From Nocardioides alkalitolerans DSM 16699 (lineage in GTDB: Bacteria; Actinomycetota; Actinomycetes; Propionibacteriales; Nocardioidaceae), in contig NZ_AUFN01000016.1 in the NCBI RefSeq assembly GCF_000426525.1, forward strand, positions 62,001-126,000: a stretch of 64,000 bases of DNA. The letters are read 5' to 3'. Positions 7,976 through 16,294 of this stretch are shown one piece after another. The translations under genes and the position numbers were made by a program. The notes under the pieces were generated by a model. That model was not told where the DNA came from. It was given only the letters and a program-made list of their open reading frames with translations, and made no database searches. Each line of letters begins with the position of its first letter. Position 1 is the first letter of the stretch.

Positions 7976-8314
7976 CTAGTGAGCGGTGTCGTAGGCCTCG
8001 CGGACCTCGGCCGAAACGCGACCGCGGTCGGGGACGTCCCAGCCGTTCTCGCGTGCCCAGTCGCGGATCTCCTTGGCACTGGGTCCCGTGGCGGCCGGCG
8101 CGGGCGTGCTGGCGTTGCGGCGGCCCCCGCGGCGGCTGCCGCCGGCCTTCCGGCCGGCGTTCACGTACGGCTCGAGCGCGGTGCGCAGCTCTTGCGCGTG
8201 CTCGTCGGTGAGGTCGATCTCGTAGGTGGCCCCATCGAGTCCGAAGGTGACGGTCTCGTTCGCCTCGCTGCCGTCAATGTCGTCGACAAGAATGATGTTG
8301 ACCTTCTGCGCCAC
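7976..8314 (-). CDS. lsr2: Lsr2-family nucleoid-associated protein
   Basis: Lsr2 is the actinobacterial H-NS analogue. It bridges DNA and silences AT-rich, foreign genes. The 112-residue length is standard. The N-terminal dimerisation region reads MAQKVNIILVDDIDGSEANE, and the C-terminal DNA-binding region has WARENGWDVPDRGRVSAEV, with the minor-groove RGR motif at residues 97-99. The start is GTG with GGAAGGA upstream. A 16-bp palindrome (8347-8362) just upstream suggests self-regulation. A copy on a mobile backbone next to par genes fits the stealth or silencing proteins carried by large plasmids. It may also affect expression of the catabolic operons, which I infer and cannot show. Confidence 0.93.
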   Translation of the reverse strand: MAQKVNIILVDDIDGSEANETVTFGLDGATYEIDLTDEHAQELRTALEPYVNAGRKAGGSRRGGRRNASTPAPAATGPSAKEIRDWARENGWDVPDRGRVSAEVREAYDTAH

Positions 8315-8346
8315 GGGGGATTTCCTTCCGAGAACAACTGAGTGGT

Positions 8347-8362
8347 GGGTGAGCGTTCACCC
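8347..8362 (-). promoter_or_regulatory. palindromic operator candidate upstream of lsr2
   Basis: GGGTGA-GCGT-TCACCC is a perfect 6-bp inverted repeat 33 bp upstream of the lsr2 start codon. Confidence 0.5.
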
Positions 8363-8771
8363 AAGCATCCCAGTCGTCATTTCCCAGACGCAAGTGCATA
8401 GCACTGTGAGCGATTAGGGCCGGCCCCCAGACGCGCCTTCGACCTCAGAGCGGGAGTTCAAAAAATTGCGCGTCGATGAGCACTTCTTGGGATTTCTTCG
8501 ACGCCCGGGAAGGTCGTCGCGCTCCAGGGTTCGTGGGGTGACCCTGGACGCTGTAATCCACTCCCCCGTTGGGTCGGTAGACGCAATAGCCGATAGGAGC
8601 GGATCTACGGTCCAGAGTGCTTTCTTCGACCGTTCTGTGTCCGCCGAACGCCCGAAGGCCCCAGCACCCAATCTGATGACGCCTCCCGATCACCGCCGCT
8701 CGCGCCAACGCCCGTCAGGGGCAGCATTGCCGGAAAATGAGTGACGGCGCCCCCACGTCTGGCCGGCGTGC
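8363..8771. other. gene-free region between lsr2 and the parA operon end
   Basis: It is visibly more AT-rich than its neighbours. No frame has both a start signal and a protein-like composition. CCAGGGT at about 8523 and ACCCTGG about 10 nt later form a 7-bp hairpin that could end the parA operon. The lsr2 promoter should lie at its left end. Confidence 0.4.
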
Positions 8772-9506
8772 CTACTGCGTGCGCAGGAACAGGCTGGCGT
8801 TGATGAGCTCGGTGCGGTCGTTGGCGCCGAGCTCGAGCACCAGCTGGTCGAGGACTTCCAGGTCACGCTGTCGGAGCCGGATCTCGATTGCGACCTTGGG
8901 CTCGGCCGCCGAGCGCGGGGGCTCGGCGGTGAAGAGCCCGGTCCGCTGGGGGACCTCAGCCCTGCGCAGCTCGGCGATCCGGTCGGCGAGGCTCCCGTCG
9001 GTGTAGCCGGCCTCGACGGCCTCGAGCAGCACCGCGGCGTGTGTGAGGCCGGCCTCACGAGCGTGGCCGGTCAGGTAGCGGTGCGCGCTCTCAGGCATCC
9101 GGACCCCGACGCGCACCCTTGTCGCGATGGTGGCGTCGATCCTGACCGGGGCGACGGGATGCGCAGCGCGGGCCGCCGAGTCACTTGGAGCGACCTCTGA
9201 GGTCGTCTGGCTCGTGCCGGCGACGCCCACCGACGCGCCGGCAGGGGCGACCTGGTCGGACGCCGCGCTCAGCGCCGCGTCGGAAGCGTCGTCGACCACG
9301 CCGGCGGAGGGACCGGCGGAGGGACCGGCGGAGGGACCGGTGGAGGGACCGGTCTCGACCCGGTCGGCCGGGGGCTGCTCGCTCGGGTCCCCCGGCTTGG
9401 CCGGGGCTGGGTCGGCGGGCGCCTCCGGGGCAACGGAGGCGAGTCGACGCCGTGGCGGGGAGTCGAGGATGCCGCGGAGGCTCCCGATGCGGTTGTCGGC
9501 GCTCAT
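8772..9506 (-). CDS. ParB-like partner of ParA with two ribbon-helix-helix-like regions
   Basis: This 244-residue protein starts at an ATG that overlaps the parA stop (ATGA at 9503-9506), so the two are translationally coupled. Residues 1-115 are low-complexity, with GPSTGPSAGPSAGPSAG coded by a 12-bp tandem repeat. The second half has two regions that look like ribbon-helix-helix folds: RVGVRMPESAHRYLTGHARE and then VAIEIRLRQRDLEVLDQLVL. Small RHH centromere-binding proteins are the usual partners of type Ib ParA ATPases, where they bind direct repeats and repress the operon. I infer that role here. The two nearby 12-bp repeat arrays are candidate targets. It does not contain a ParB nuclease-type domain. 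Confidence 0.65.
   Translation of the reverse strand: MSADNRIGSLRGILDSPPRRRLASVAPEAPADPAPAKPGDPSEQPPADRVETGPSTGPSAGPSAGPSAGVVDDASDAALSAASDQVAPAGASVGVAGTSQTTSEVAPSDSAARAAHPVAPVRIDATIATRVRVGVRMPESAHRYLTGHAREAGLTHAAVLLEAVEAGYTDGSLADRIAELRRAEVPQRTGLFTAEPPRSAAEPKVAIEIRLRQRDLEVLDQLVLELGANDRTELINASLFLRTQ
9300..9353. repeat. 12-bp coding minisatellite
   Basis: Four copies of a GACCGGCGGAGG-type unit lie inside the parB-like gene and encode the repeated Gly-Pro-Ser-(Ala/Thr) linker. Confidence 0.75.
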
Positions 9507-10417
9507 GCCACTCCGATCGTGTCGTGCTCGAGTTCGTCGATGCGCAGCAGAAGCTGCTCGGTGACGCGTACGTAGTCGTCGGCCAGCGCCGGTGCGCTGC
9601 CGGGCAGTCGTTGCGGCGCCACCGACGGGTCGCGCAGCGACTTCCAGAACGGCTCGGCGCCTTCGACCTTCTCGGCGAGCTCGTGGACGAGGATGCCCTG
9701 ATTGCGGGTCTCGCGGGCGACGGCGGCGCTGTCGCGGATGCCGTGGTCGAACAGCGGGGCGACGTCGCCGAGCAGCCGCGTGATGTCGTCCGCAGCGGAG
9801 GCGCGCACTCGGGTGGCGGCGGTGGGGACACCGATGAGGACCACACCGAGGATGTCGAGGGCGTGGGCCTCGGAGCGTGCTTCGGCGACGCGGGCGGCGA
9901 TGCGCTGGATGGCGCGGATCGAGCTGGTGTCGGCCTTGGTGGGGATCAGCAGCCACCGCGAGGCGCTCAGTGCGAGCAGCTGCAGGGTGTCGTCGGTGGG
10001 TGGGGTGTCGATGAACACCAGGTCGTACTCCCCCGCCAGCGGCGCCAGACATTCGGCGAGCAGGTCGAAGGTGGCGCGGCCCCGTGCCTGTCGGGCCAGC
10101 AGGGCTCCGCCGACGTCGGAGAGGTGTTCGCCACCGGGGATGACGTCGAGGTTGGGTCGGACGTCGGTGAGCACGGCCTGCAGCGGGCCGCCCCCGAGCA
10201 TGGCGTTCGCGAGGTGGCGTCCGTCGTCGAGCCCGGGATGGTTGAAGTAGCCGAGGTCGTCCGACAGGTCGCCCTGGGGGTCGAGGTCGATGAGGAGCGT
10301 TCGATGGCCGGCTGCGGCCGCGAGGCCGGCCGCGTTGGCGGTGAGAGACGTCTTGGACACTCCGCCCTTGCCGGTGGCGACGCACACGACGCGTGCGAGC
10401 CGCGTGTAGTCGGTCAT
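9503..10417 (-). CDS. parA: ParA-family partition ATPase
   Basis: ParA ATPases move plasmid copies apart by binding DNA non-specifically in their ATP state. The 304-residue protein carries the deviant Walker A motif KGGVSKTS at residues 17-24, with the second Lys typical of the family. It also has the A' motif VFIDTPPTDDTLQL and LLIDLDPQGDLSDDLGY. The ATG at 10417 follows GGGGAG. There is no N-terminal HTH, which places it with the short type Ib proteins that rely on a separate centromere-binding partner. That partner is the overlapping gene downstream. The 940-bp region upstream holds inverted repeats, a 12-bp repeat array and an 18-bp palindrome, and is the likely operator/centromere. Confidence 0.93.
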   Translation of the reverse strand: MTDYTRLARVVCVATGKGGVSKTSLTANAAGLAAAAGHRTLLIDLDPQGDLSDDLGYFNHPGLDDGRHLANAMLGGGPLQAVLTDVRPNLDVIPGGEHLSDVGGALLARQARGRATFDLLAECLAPLAGEYDLVFIDTPPTDDTLQLLALSASRWLLIPTKADTSSIRAIQRIAARVAEARSEAHALDILGVVLIGVPTAATRVRASAADDITRLLGDVAPLFDHGIRDSAAVARETRNQGILVHELAEKVEGAEPFWKSLRDPSVAPQRLPGSAPALADDYVRVTEQLLLRIDELEHDTIGVA

Positions 10418-10527
10418 GGGCACTCCCCCGCTGGCTCGGTCATCTGGAACGACACCCCTCACCCACGGCGGTCACCAACCGGAAGGCACGTGCGGCGTCG
10501 TCATTCATAGGACCACGCCGACAGCCA

Positions 10528-11112
10528 TCACAGGTGGAGCGACACGCCGCAACCGCTGGCCGTGCACCTCCGACGCCCTGCACCTGCCGTACGACACCGC
10601 GGCCCAAGGCGGTGCGTCTGACCACCGGGTGCGCCCGATGCCATCAATGATTGGGGTCCATCACTGACTACAACCATTGTTGCGCCCAACCGCAACAAAC
10701 ATCGACGCTTATCGTTGTGCCGTCCAGCCGCCATTGCCAATGCTGTTGCCAGTTGGCCACCCGTCAGGGATCTACCGTAGTCGCGCCGGTCGAGGCTCCC
10801 ATTGGTGTAGTCGTACGACACTGCATACGCGGCGTCATACATTCCGCCGGACATTCCGCCGGACGGCGAGCCAGACGGTGCGTCATACGCCAACTCGTAC
10901 GCGAGACCGGCCACATGGTCATACGTTCTGTCATACGCTTTGACCTGCAACGATGTATGTCCAACCCGGTGCGCCATGCAGTCTGAGCTGCTGAGCAATG
11001 AACCACACCGGGTGTATGCGTCATCGAGGTCGGACTGCACATCGAGCAGACTAGCCGTGTCCGTGGGGGAGGGGTCGAGAGTTTCTGCCCAGCATTGTCC
11101 GCACCGATTCAC
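10528..11112 (-). CDS. doubtful 194-aa ORF spanning a 12-bp repeat array
   Basis: A GTG start opens MNRCGQCWAETLDPS, with a zinc-ribbon-like CxxC. The middle, coded by the repeat array at 10810-10953, reads as four-residue periods containing Tyr-Asp (KAYDRTYDHV, then LAYELAYDAP). The last 60 residues are Arg/Cys-rich and look non-coding. The region is less GC-rich than the flanks. It may be a short real gene, or non-coding DNA with repeats that happen to stay open because 12 is a multiple of 3. The same AYDR coding phase recurs in the WhiB-like gene, which slightly favours real translation. Confidence 0.3.
   Translation of the reverse strand: MNRCGQCWAETLDPSPTDTASLLDVQSDLDDAYTRCGSLLSSSDCMAHRVGHTSLQVKAYDRTYDHVAGLAYELAYDAPSGSPSGGMSGGMYDAAYAVSYDYTNGSLDRRDYGRSLTGGQLATALAMAAGRHNDKRRCLLRLGATMVVVSDGPQSLMASGAPGGQTHRLGPRCRTAGAGRRRCTASGCGVSLHL
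10677..10698. repeat. inverted repeat upstream of parA
   Basis: TTGTTGCG-CCCAAC-CGCAACAA has perfect 8-bp arms. It lies in an AT-richer stretch about 260 bp upstream of parA and is a candidate binding site. Confidence 0.6.
10810..10953. repeat. array of twelve 12-bp phased repeats (array A)
   Basis: Reading in strict 12-base steps from 10810, most units follow GtCnnACGnnnn. Near-identical units are GTCATACATTCC, GTCATACGCCAA, GTCATACGTTCT and GTCATACGCTTT. Others are decayed (GCCGGACATTCC, GCCAGACGGTGC). The same core and the same spacing recur at 16408-16503. The array lies in the gene-poor gap between parA and the ParB-nuclease gene. It is a candidate centromere, replication iteron set or DNA-translocase recognition array. 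Confidence 0.8.
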
Positions 11113-11235
11113 AACGCGACATCCCGCTTGCTCCCGTCAACGGATGGGCGGGGCTCGATGCCCCCAGGCCCATCCGCATGCCGGGCCGATCCGCCGGGGA
11201 TACCGACGGCAAGAAATCTCCGGGCGTCAAGCGAT

Positions 11236-11253
11236 CTATATGTCGACATGTAG
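11236..11253. promoter_or_regulatory. 18-bp imperfect palindrome
   Basis: CTATATGTCGACATGTAG is symmetric about TCGA apart from one base pair. It lies about 100 bp downstream of the ParB-nuclease gene's stop, in the gap before parA, and is a candidate protein-binding site. Confidence 0.45.
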
Positions 11254-11354
11254 CCTTCCCGCCGCCCCGTCGGGAGCAGTGGACGTCCTCGGTTGTCCAC
11301 GACGGGATGGCCCGCCCGGGTGGGCGGACCATCCTCTGCGGGGAGCGGCGTGGT

Positions 11355-13298
11355 TCAGGCGGTACGGCTGGTGATGGTGAACTCCTCGACGTCGGAGAGG
11401 GTGTAGCCCCAGTCCTTGAGCGCTCGCAGGTAGCGGCCTGCGGTGTTGTTCTCGCCATCCTGGCGCCAGGTGTGGCGCCCGGTGCTGGCCTCGATGAGCG
11501 CGAGGACCTGGACGAGCGCGATCACGATGCCACGGTTCTCGCTCGCGTCGGCGACGAGCCGGACAGGGGTGGTGTCGACGCCGTAGGTGGGGGAGTCGTC
11601 GGTGCTGGCTCCGAGCCAGGCGGCGGCGAGGTGGTTGCCTTCGATGTCACCGAACAGGTGGCGGTCGAGGCAGATGGCGGAGGCAACGAAGGCGGCGGCG
11701 CCCTTGGGTGGGGTCTTGCGGGCGGCCAGGTGGGTGGCGATCCAGTCGCGTCGCACGGTCTGGGCGGCGTACCACGCCTTGTTGTTCTCGATGACCAGGC
11801 GGCGCTGGGCGCGCTTGGTCTCGGCCTCGGCTTCAGCGGCCTCGGCGCGCTTACGGGCTGCGCCGGCCGCGTCTTCCTCGGTGGGGGAGAGGCCCGACCC
11901 CGACGGGTCGCTGCTCCCGGTGTCGTCGGGGTCGGTGACGCGGTCCCAGAGACGCACGTGGCCGTTGATGTGCCAGTCGGTGCAGCCGTAGGTCACGTCC
12001 CACCGCGCGACCTGCTCCGCGTCGTCCCACGCGGCGACGTGGGCGGCGATCTTGGCGGGCTCCTCGGTGCCGTCGTCCTCGATCTCGGGGGCTTCCTCGT
12101 CCAGCTCGTTGCCGGCGGCGTCGACCCAGACGTAGGTCTCCTCGGCCCAGGCGACGTGGCCGGGGCACGAGCCGTGCACGCCTGCGTATTCGGCCGGGTC
12201 GGTGAGCGTCCCTGGCTCGGTGTGGGGGTCGAGCCGTAGCCCGCTGAGCGCCTTGGTGATGTTGTCGTGCCAAACGGGCGCGTCGATGACGGTGACGCCC
12301 GCCTCGGCGATGGGGGTGAGGACCGCCTCGCGGGCGGCCTCGCGGGCGCGGTCGTCGCGCAACCGCTGGGCGACGTGCTCGAACCTCCCTGTCCGGACGG
12401 CGCCGCGCAACGCGGTGACGGCATCGGTGTCGTCCTCGAACTCCGCGACGACAGCCAGCTGGTCGAGGTTCATGTCGTCCCACCGGGCGGCGGCACCGCT
12501 GGCGAGCGCCGACTTGCTGACGGTGAGGGCGGCATCGACGTCGCCGCGCTTGATCCGCGCGCGCTTGGCGATCTGGTTCGCGGACAACCCGAACGCGGCC
12601 AGTTGCCCGACGGCGGCGAGGTCGTCGGCGACGCTGAGCCCGGCGCGGTGGGTGTTCTCGTCGCGCTGCTCGATGACTCGGCTGATGCCGTCGGCGGCTT
12701 CCTCGTCGCCGGTGACGTTGTCGGTGGTTCCAACCAGGTACACCGGAACGGTGTCGCGCCCGGCCTCGACGGCCGCGAGGGTGCGGCGGTGCCCGAAGCG
12801 CACCACGAGGGCCTCGCCACCGGCGCCGTCCGAGCCGTCCGAGCCGTCCGAGCCGTCCGAGCCGTCCGAGCCGTCCGAGGCTTCGCCGGTGCCGTCGACG
12901 GTGCCGTCGGTGAGGGTCTGCTCGATCTTCGCGCCCACGTAGACGAGAGCAGTGATCGGCTCAAGGACACCGAGGTCGCGGATGGAGTCGATGAGGCCCT
13001 GGTCGGGCTGTGCATCGCGCACGTTGCGAACCAGGTGCAGGAGATGCGGGTCGACGTGCACGATGGTCCCGACCTGCTCGGCCCATTCACCGGTGCCGGT
13101 GGCGATGGGGGAGTGGTGCTCACCGCCGTCGGTTCCGTGGCCTCCATGGATGGTGTCGTCGCGGTGACGCGTGTCCGGCTCGCCGTCGATGGACCCCGCG
13201 ACGTTCACCTCGTGGATGGGCTCGTGGATGGGCTCGTGGGTGAGCTCGTCGTCCGTGACGGTGTTCCGGGTGCTGGTGTTCCTGCTGCTGGTGGGCAT
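11355..13298 (-). CDS. ParB/Srx nuclease-fold DNA-binding protein
   Basis: This is a 647-residue protein. The ATG at 13298 follows GGAAGAGG; the frame stays open upstream only through the leader. Residues 75-115 match the ParB N-terminal fold (HLLHLVRNVRDAQPDQGLID, then DLGVLEPITALVY). A ParB box-like motif VVRFGHRRTLAAVEAG follows near residue 160, then an HTH near residue 240 (LSANQIAKRARIKRGDV). The first 50 residues hold Glu-Pro-Ile-His repeats, and a Ser-Asp-Gly repeat interrupts the ParB fold near residue 130. A long coiled-coil region (ARKRAEAAEAEAETKRAQRR) comes late. Large proteins of this type are common on actinobacterial plasmids and integrative elements. Unlike canonical ParB, it is not next to its own parA. 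Confidence 0.8.
   Translation of the reverse strand: MPTSSRNTSTRNTVTDDELTHEPIHEPIHEVNVAGSIDGEPDTRHRDDTIHGGHGTDGGEHHSPIATGTGEWAEQVGTIVHVDPHLLHLVRNVRDAQPDQGLIDSIRDLGVLEPITALVYVGAKIEQTLTDGTVDGTGEASDGSDGSDGSDGSDGSDGAGGEALVVRFGHRRTLAAVEAGRDTVPVYLVGTTDNVTGDEEAADGISRVIEQRDENTHRAGLSVADDLAAVGQLAAFGLSANQIAKRARIKRGDVDAALTVSKSALASGAAARWDDMNLDQLAVVAEFEDDTDAVTALRGAVRTGRFEHVAQRLRDDRAREAAREAVLTPIAEAGVTVIDAPVWHDNITKALSGLRLDPHTEPGTLTDPAEYAGVHGSCPGHVAWAEETYVWVDAAGNELDEEAPEIEDDGTEEPAKIAAHVAAWDDAEQVARWDVTYGCTDWHINGHVRLWDRVTDPDDTGSSDPSGSGLSPTEEDAAGAARKRAEAAEAEAETKRAQRRLVIENNKAWYAAQTVRRDWIATHLAARKTPPKGAAAFVASAICLDRHLFGDIEGNHLAAAWLGASTDDSPTYGVDTTPVRLVADASENRGIVIALVQVLALIEASTGRHTWRQDGENNTAGRYLRALKDWGYTLSDVEEFTITSRTA
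12825..12880. repeat. 9-bp coding minisatellite
   Basis: About six copies of GCCGTCCGA lie inside the ParB-nuclease gene and encode its Ser-Asp-Gly repeats. Confidence 0.85.
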
Positions 13299-13330
13299 CG
13301 CTGGCCTCTTCCTGCGCGGGGTGTGGGTGG

Positions 13331-13560
13331 CGGCTTCTGCGTTGCCGACCGTTCTTCGCCCTCCCCGGGCATGGGAGATCACGGGCCGGTGGAGCCGGCC
13401 GGAGGCAGGGAGCGGCCCAGCTGGCGGAGCTCGCGGAGCCGGCGTCTCGGGGCGGGTGCTACTTCCCCTTGCCGGAGGTCGGCGCCGGCCCACGATCGGG
13501 TGACCGGGGAGGGGCTTGAACTCCCCCGTAGCGCCAGCGGAGGGACGACACCGTCCGGGC
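13331..13560 (-). promoter_or_regulatory. structured leader element, copy B (upstream of ParB-nuclease gene)
   Basis: This is the second copy of the leader described at 6868-7120. The shared blocks are in the same order and end 30 to 50 bp before the ATG. The complementary segments are kept: CCCTCCCCGG/CCGGGGAGGG (13359-13368 with 13504-13513), and the competing local partner CTCCCCCG at 13521-13528. The gap from 13299 to 13702 holds no gene. Confidence 0.65.
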
Positions 13561-13702
13561 GCGAGCCCGTGCCTGATCGCCTGCTCGCCGGCCGGCCCGG
13601 TCGGCCAGCTCGTTCGACGGGGAGTCACCGCATCGATCCTTGAGTCGGCCGCGGGCTGACCTGCCTGAGCCTCGATTGCGCCTCGACCACCCATCAACGG
13701 GG

Positions 13703-16294
13703 TCAGCCCGCGAGGTTCTCCATTCCGGGGAGGGCCTCGGCGCTGTGCTGCCCGTGGTGAGTGCGCTGTCGGGTCGCTGCGTTCGACACAGCGTCGACGG
13801 GGTGCCGGGCCGTGGTCGAGCGGCCAGGGTCGGGCCACCCCTGGGGCACGTTCCATCGCGTGCGGTGGTCGCTCCATGCCATAACTGCGGCTGCTTTCTC
13901 GGGTCCTGAGAGGGCAGCGAACGCCGCGGCGCGCTCGGCGCTGCGTTGGGCGTAGTCGCGGCGGCCGAGCTCGAGGCACCAGGTGTCGTGTCGGGTGCGT
14001 TCGTCGATGCCGAGGTGGTGTCGGTGCTGGGCCCAGCGTTCCTTGAGGCGTCGCTGGTCGTCGATGGAGTGGCCGGCGTACGCAGCGGCGTGGTGCTGGG
14101 AGCGTTCGCGTCGCTGTTCGGGGGTGTGGTGCGCGCACCAGCGTTCGTAGCGGTCGCGGGCTCGCGCGCGTTCTCGTGCGACCGCGGCGGTATGGGCTCG
14201 TCGCCAGCTGGTGCCGGATCCGGTGCGGTATGCGGCGCGTTCGATCGCGACGCGTTCTTCTGCGCGCGCTCGCTTCTCAGCGGCCACGGCTCTCAGCGCC
14301 CCAGTGTCGGTGGACGTGTCGGTGAGGGCCTGGGCGTCGAGTCGTCGGTAGGTCCCGTCGGGGAGGACCTGGGCGAGGCCTGCGGTGATGAGGGAGGCCG
14401 CGTGGGTGCGAACGGTGCGTTCTTGCCGGGGCGTGAGCCGGGTAGAGCGATCTGACGTGAGGCCGGCGTGGTGGGCGGCCTCTTGGAGGTCAGCGCTGGC
14501 GTCGGTGGGGGAGGGCAGTGCCCGCCAGAGGCTGTGGGCAGCTGGGGGTAGGTGGTGCCAGAGGCCGGAGCGGTGGGGGGTGTGAGAACCAGGTGGTAAA
14601 GGAACGGACACCCCGGGCTTGTCCTGAAGGTCGTTTCTCGAAAGTCCGGGCTGTCGGTAGCGGGGCGCGAGGGCGAACTCGTGGGACGAGGTGTCGCGGC
14701 GGGTGGGGTCGAAGGTGGTGAGGAGGGCACCGAGGCGCGCCGGTCCTGGGTCGTGCTGGGCGGCGGGTCCGAGCCGAGGCGTGGCCCCGTGGCCCGCACG
14801 ATCGGCTCGGTGATCGCCGTCGTCGCGATCGGTGGGGCCGGCGGGGTCGGTGCGGTGGCCGAGGAGGGCGAGGGCCGCGGCGATGGTGGGTCGCGAGAGA
14901 CCCGTGTCGAGGTGCAGGTCGCGCTGGGGGCAGGGGACCTGGAGCTGGCCGGTGCGGGCCATGCGGTCGAGGAGGGTGTGGGCGACGAGCAGGGTGCTGT
15001 GCCGCTGTCGGGGTCCCCATGCCCACTGCAGGTCGATGAGGCTGCGGCGTGCGGCCTCGACGGCGTGCAGCACCTGAGGGCTGGGCTCGGCGACCCGCCC
15101 GACGTGGCTGGGCTGGCTGGCCTCCCTGGCCTGGCTGGGCTGGCTGGCGCCTGCACGCGCGGTGGTCTGGTGCTGGCGCTCCGCCTCGCGCCCGCCGGTG
15201 GCCGCGTCAGTGCCCGCACCGTTGGTCGCGCTGGGGTCCTCGGTCTGCTTGCGCCAGGTGGTGTCGGTGGCGGCGGCGGCGTTCCAGTGGAACTTGATCC
15301 ACCATGCGCGGCCGCGGCGCCGGGCGTGGGTCATGGCGTCGGGGTGGGCGGCCTCGATGGTGTCCCAGGCGTCGTCGAGGCCGTAGCCGGCGCGCAGGAG
15401 CTCGGCGGTGGCGACGAGGTCGACGGCGGAGGCGGACTGGTCGCCGCCGCCGATGCGGGGGCGGACGCCATGGGCGAGGTAGGCACGCCAGATGGGTGGC
15501 AGGTCGCGGCGGCGGCGTTCGAGGGGCATGAGCGCGGTGACCGATGCGCGCCGGGTGCGGCGCCTGGGGGTCGCCGTCGGCTCGGACGCGACTCCGTCGG
15601 CGCGGCTCTCGCCAGCGCCGGCACCGGGACTGCTCTTACGGGTCGTCGCGTCGCGCCCCGCGGCCGGCACGGTCAGGCGGACGGCGATCTGCTGGAGGTG
15701 GCGTAGCCGCTGGACGAGGGGGCCTTCGGGCTTGGTGGTGCGGCCGTTGCGGTGGGGGGCGGTGAGGGGACGGATCGCGGTGCGGGCCTCCAGGGCCTTG
15801 GCGGGGAGCCCGTGCTCGGTGCGCAGGTCCTCGATGAACGCGGGGAGCTCGTCGACGAGGTGGTCGAGCTGGTCGGGCGCGGCGTGCAGGTAGAGGTGGC
15901 TGCGGCCGGTGGCGCCGCCGGAGGGGCGGGTGAGGTGCCAGATGCCGCGGGCGGTGGCCCAGCCGGTGAGCTGGTCGAGCAGGAGGTAGCCGTGGGCTCC
16001 GGGAACGTCGATGTCGACGGCGCGGGCGGCGTCGACGAGTCGGCCGACGACGGTGGCGGGCCGGTGGCCGCTGTCGCGGGCGGCGTCGACGATGTCGAGG
16101 CCGTTCTCGAGGGTGGTGACGACGATGCCGGGAACGGCGCGGTTGGTGGCGTCGATGACGAACCAGCCACCGGGTCGGAAGAGGATCTCGTCGATGGCGA
16201 GGGTGGCGGCGGCCCACGTGGGCCGGCGGAGCGCGGCCGCGCCATTCTCGGCGTCGGCGACGTCGGCGTGGTCGCTTCCGGTGGTGGTGGACAT
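13703..16294 (-). CDS. large primase/replication-initiator-like plasmid protein
   Basis: This is an 863-residue protein whose ATG overlaps the stop of the WhiB-like gene (TGATG) with GGAGG upstream, so the two are coupled. Residues 90-135 show an acidic DIDVPG motif and, about 35 residues later, GGATGRSHLYLH. That spacing resembles the DxD and sxH motifs of archaeo-eukaryotic primase folds used by plasmid replication proteins. A winged-helix-like segment comes later (LHLDTGLSRPTIAAALALLG near residue 475). The C-terminal 250 residues are very rich in Arg, His and Glu. The size, place in the operon and adjacent 12-bp repeats support a replication role. The enzymatic call is tentative because the motifs were read by eye. 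Confidence 0.5.
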   Translation of the reverse strand: MSTTTGSDHADVADAENGAAALRRPTWAAATLAIDEILFRPGGWFVIDATNRAVPGIVVTTLENGLDIVDAARDSGHRPATVVGRLVDAARAVDIDVPGAHGYLLLDQLTGWATARGIWHLTRPSGGATGRSHLYLHAAPDQLDHLVDELPAFIEDLRTEHGLPAKALEARTAIRPLTAPHRNGRTTKPEGPLVQRLRHLQQIAVRLTVPAAGRDATTRKSSPGAGAGESRADGVASEPTATPRRRTRRASVTALMPLERRRRDLPPIWRAYLAHGVRPRIGGGDQSASAVDLVATAELLRAGYGLDDAWDTIEAAHPDAMTHARRRGRAWWIKFHWNAAAATDTTWRKQTEDPSATNGAGTDAATGGREAERQHQTTARAGASQPSQAREASQPSHVGRVAEPSPQVLHAVEAARRSLIDLQWAWGPRQRHSTLLVAHTLLDRMARTGQLQVPCPQRDLHLDTGLSRPTIAAALALLGHRTDPAGPTDRDDGDHRADRAGHGATPRLGPAAQHDPGPARLGALLTTFDPTRRDTSSHEFALAPRYRQPGLSRNDLQDKPGVSVPLPPGSHTPHRSGLWHHLPPAAHSLWRALPSPTDASADLQEAAHHAGLTSDRSTRLTPRQERTVRTHAASLITAGLAQVLPDGTYRRLDAQALTDTSTDTGALRAVAAEKRARAEERVAIERAAYRTGSGTSWRRAHTAAVARERARARDRYERWCAHHTPEQRRERSQHHAAAYAGHSIDDQRRLKERWAQHRHHLGIDERTRHDTWCLELGRRDYAQRSAERAAAFAALSGPEKAAAVMAWSDHRTRWNVPQGWPDPGRSTTARHPVDAVSNAATRQRTHHGQHSAEALPGMENLAG

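Noticed and set aside
8772..10385. 537-codon minus-strand frame
   Set aside because: The upstream 290 codons overlap parA in another frame and are almost only Arg, Pro and Gly. The real gene starts at 9506.
10810..10953. Possible CRISPR array
   Set aside because: The units are 12 bp and head to tail without unique spacers.
11236..11253. Canonical chromosomal parS
   Set aside because: The palindrome does not match TGTTTCACGTGAAACA and is reported only as a candidate protein-binding site.
11355..14138. 927-codon minus-strand frame for the ParB-nuclease gene
   Set aside because: The part above 13298 runs through the conserved leader element and is low-complexity. ATG 13298 has the ribosome site.
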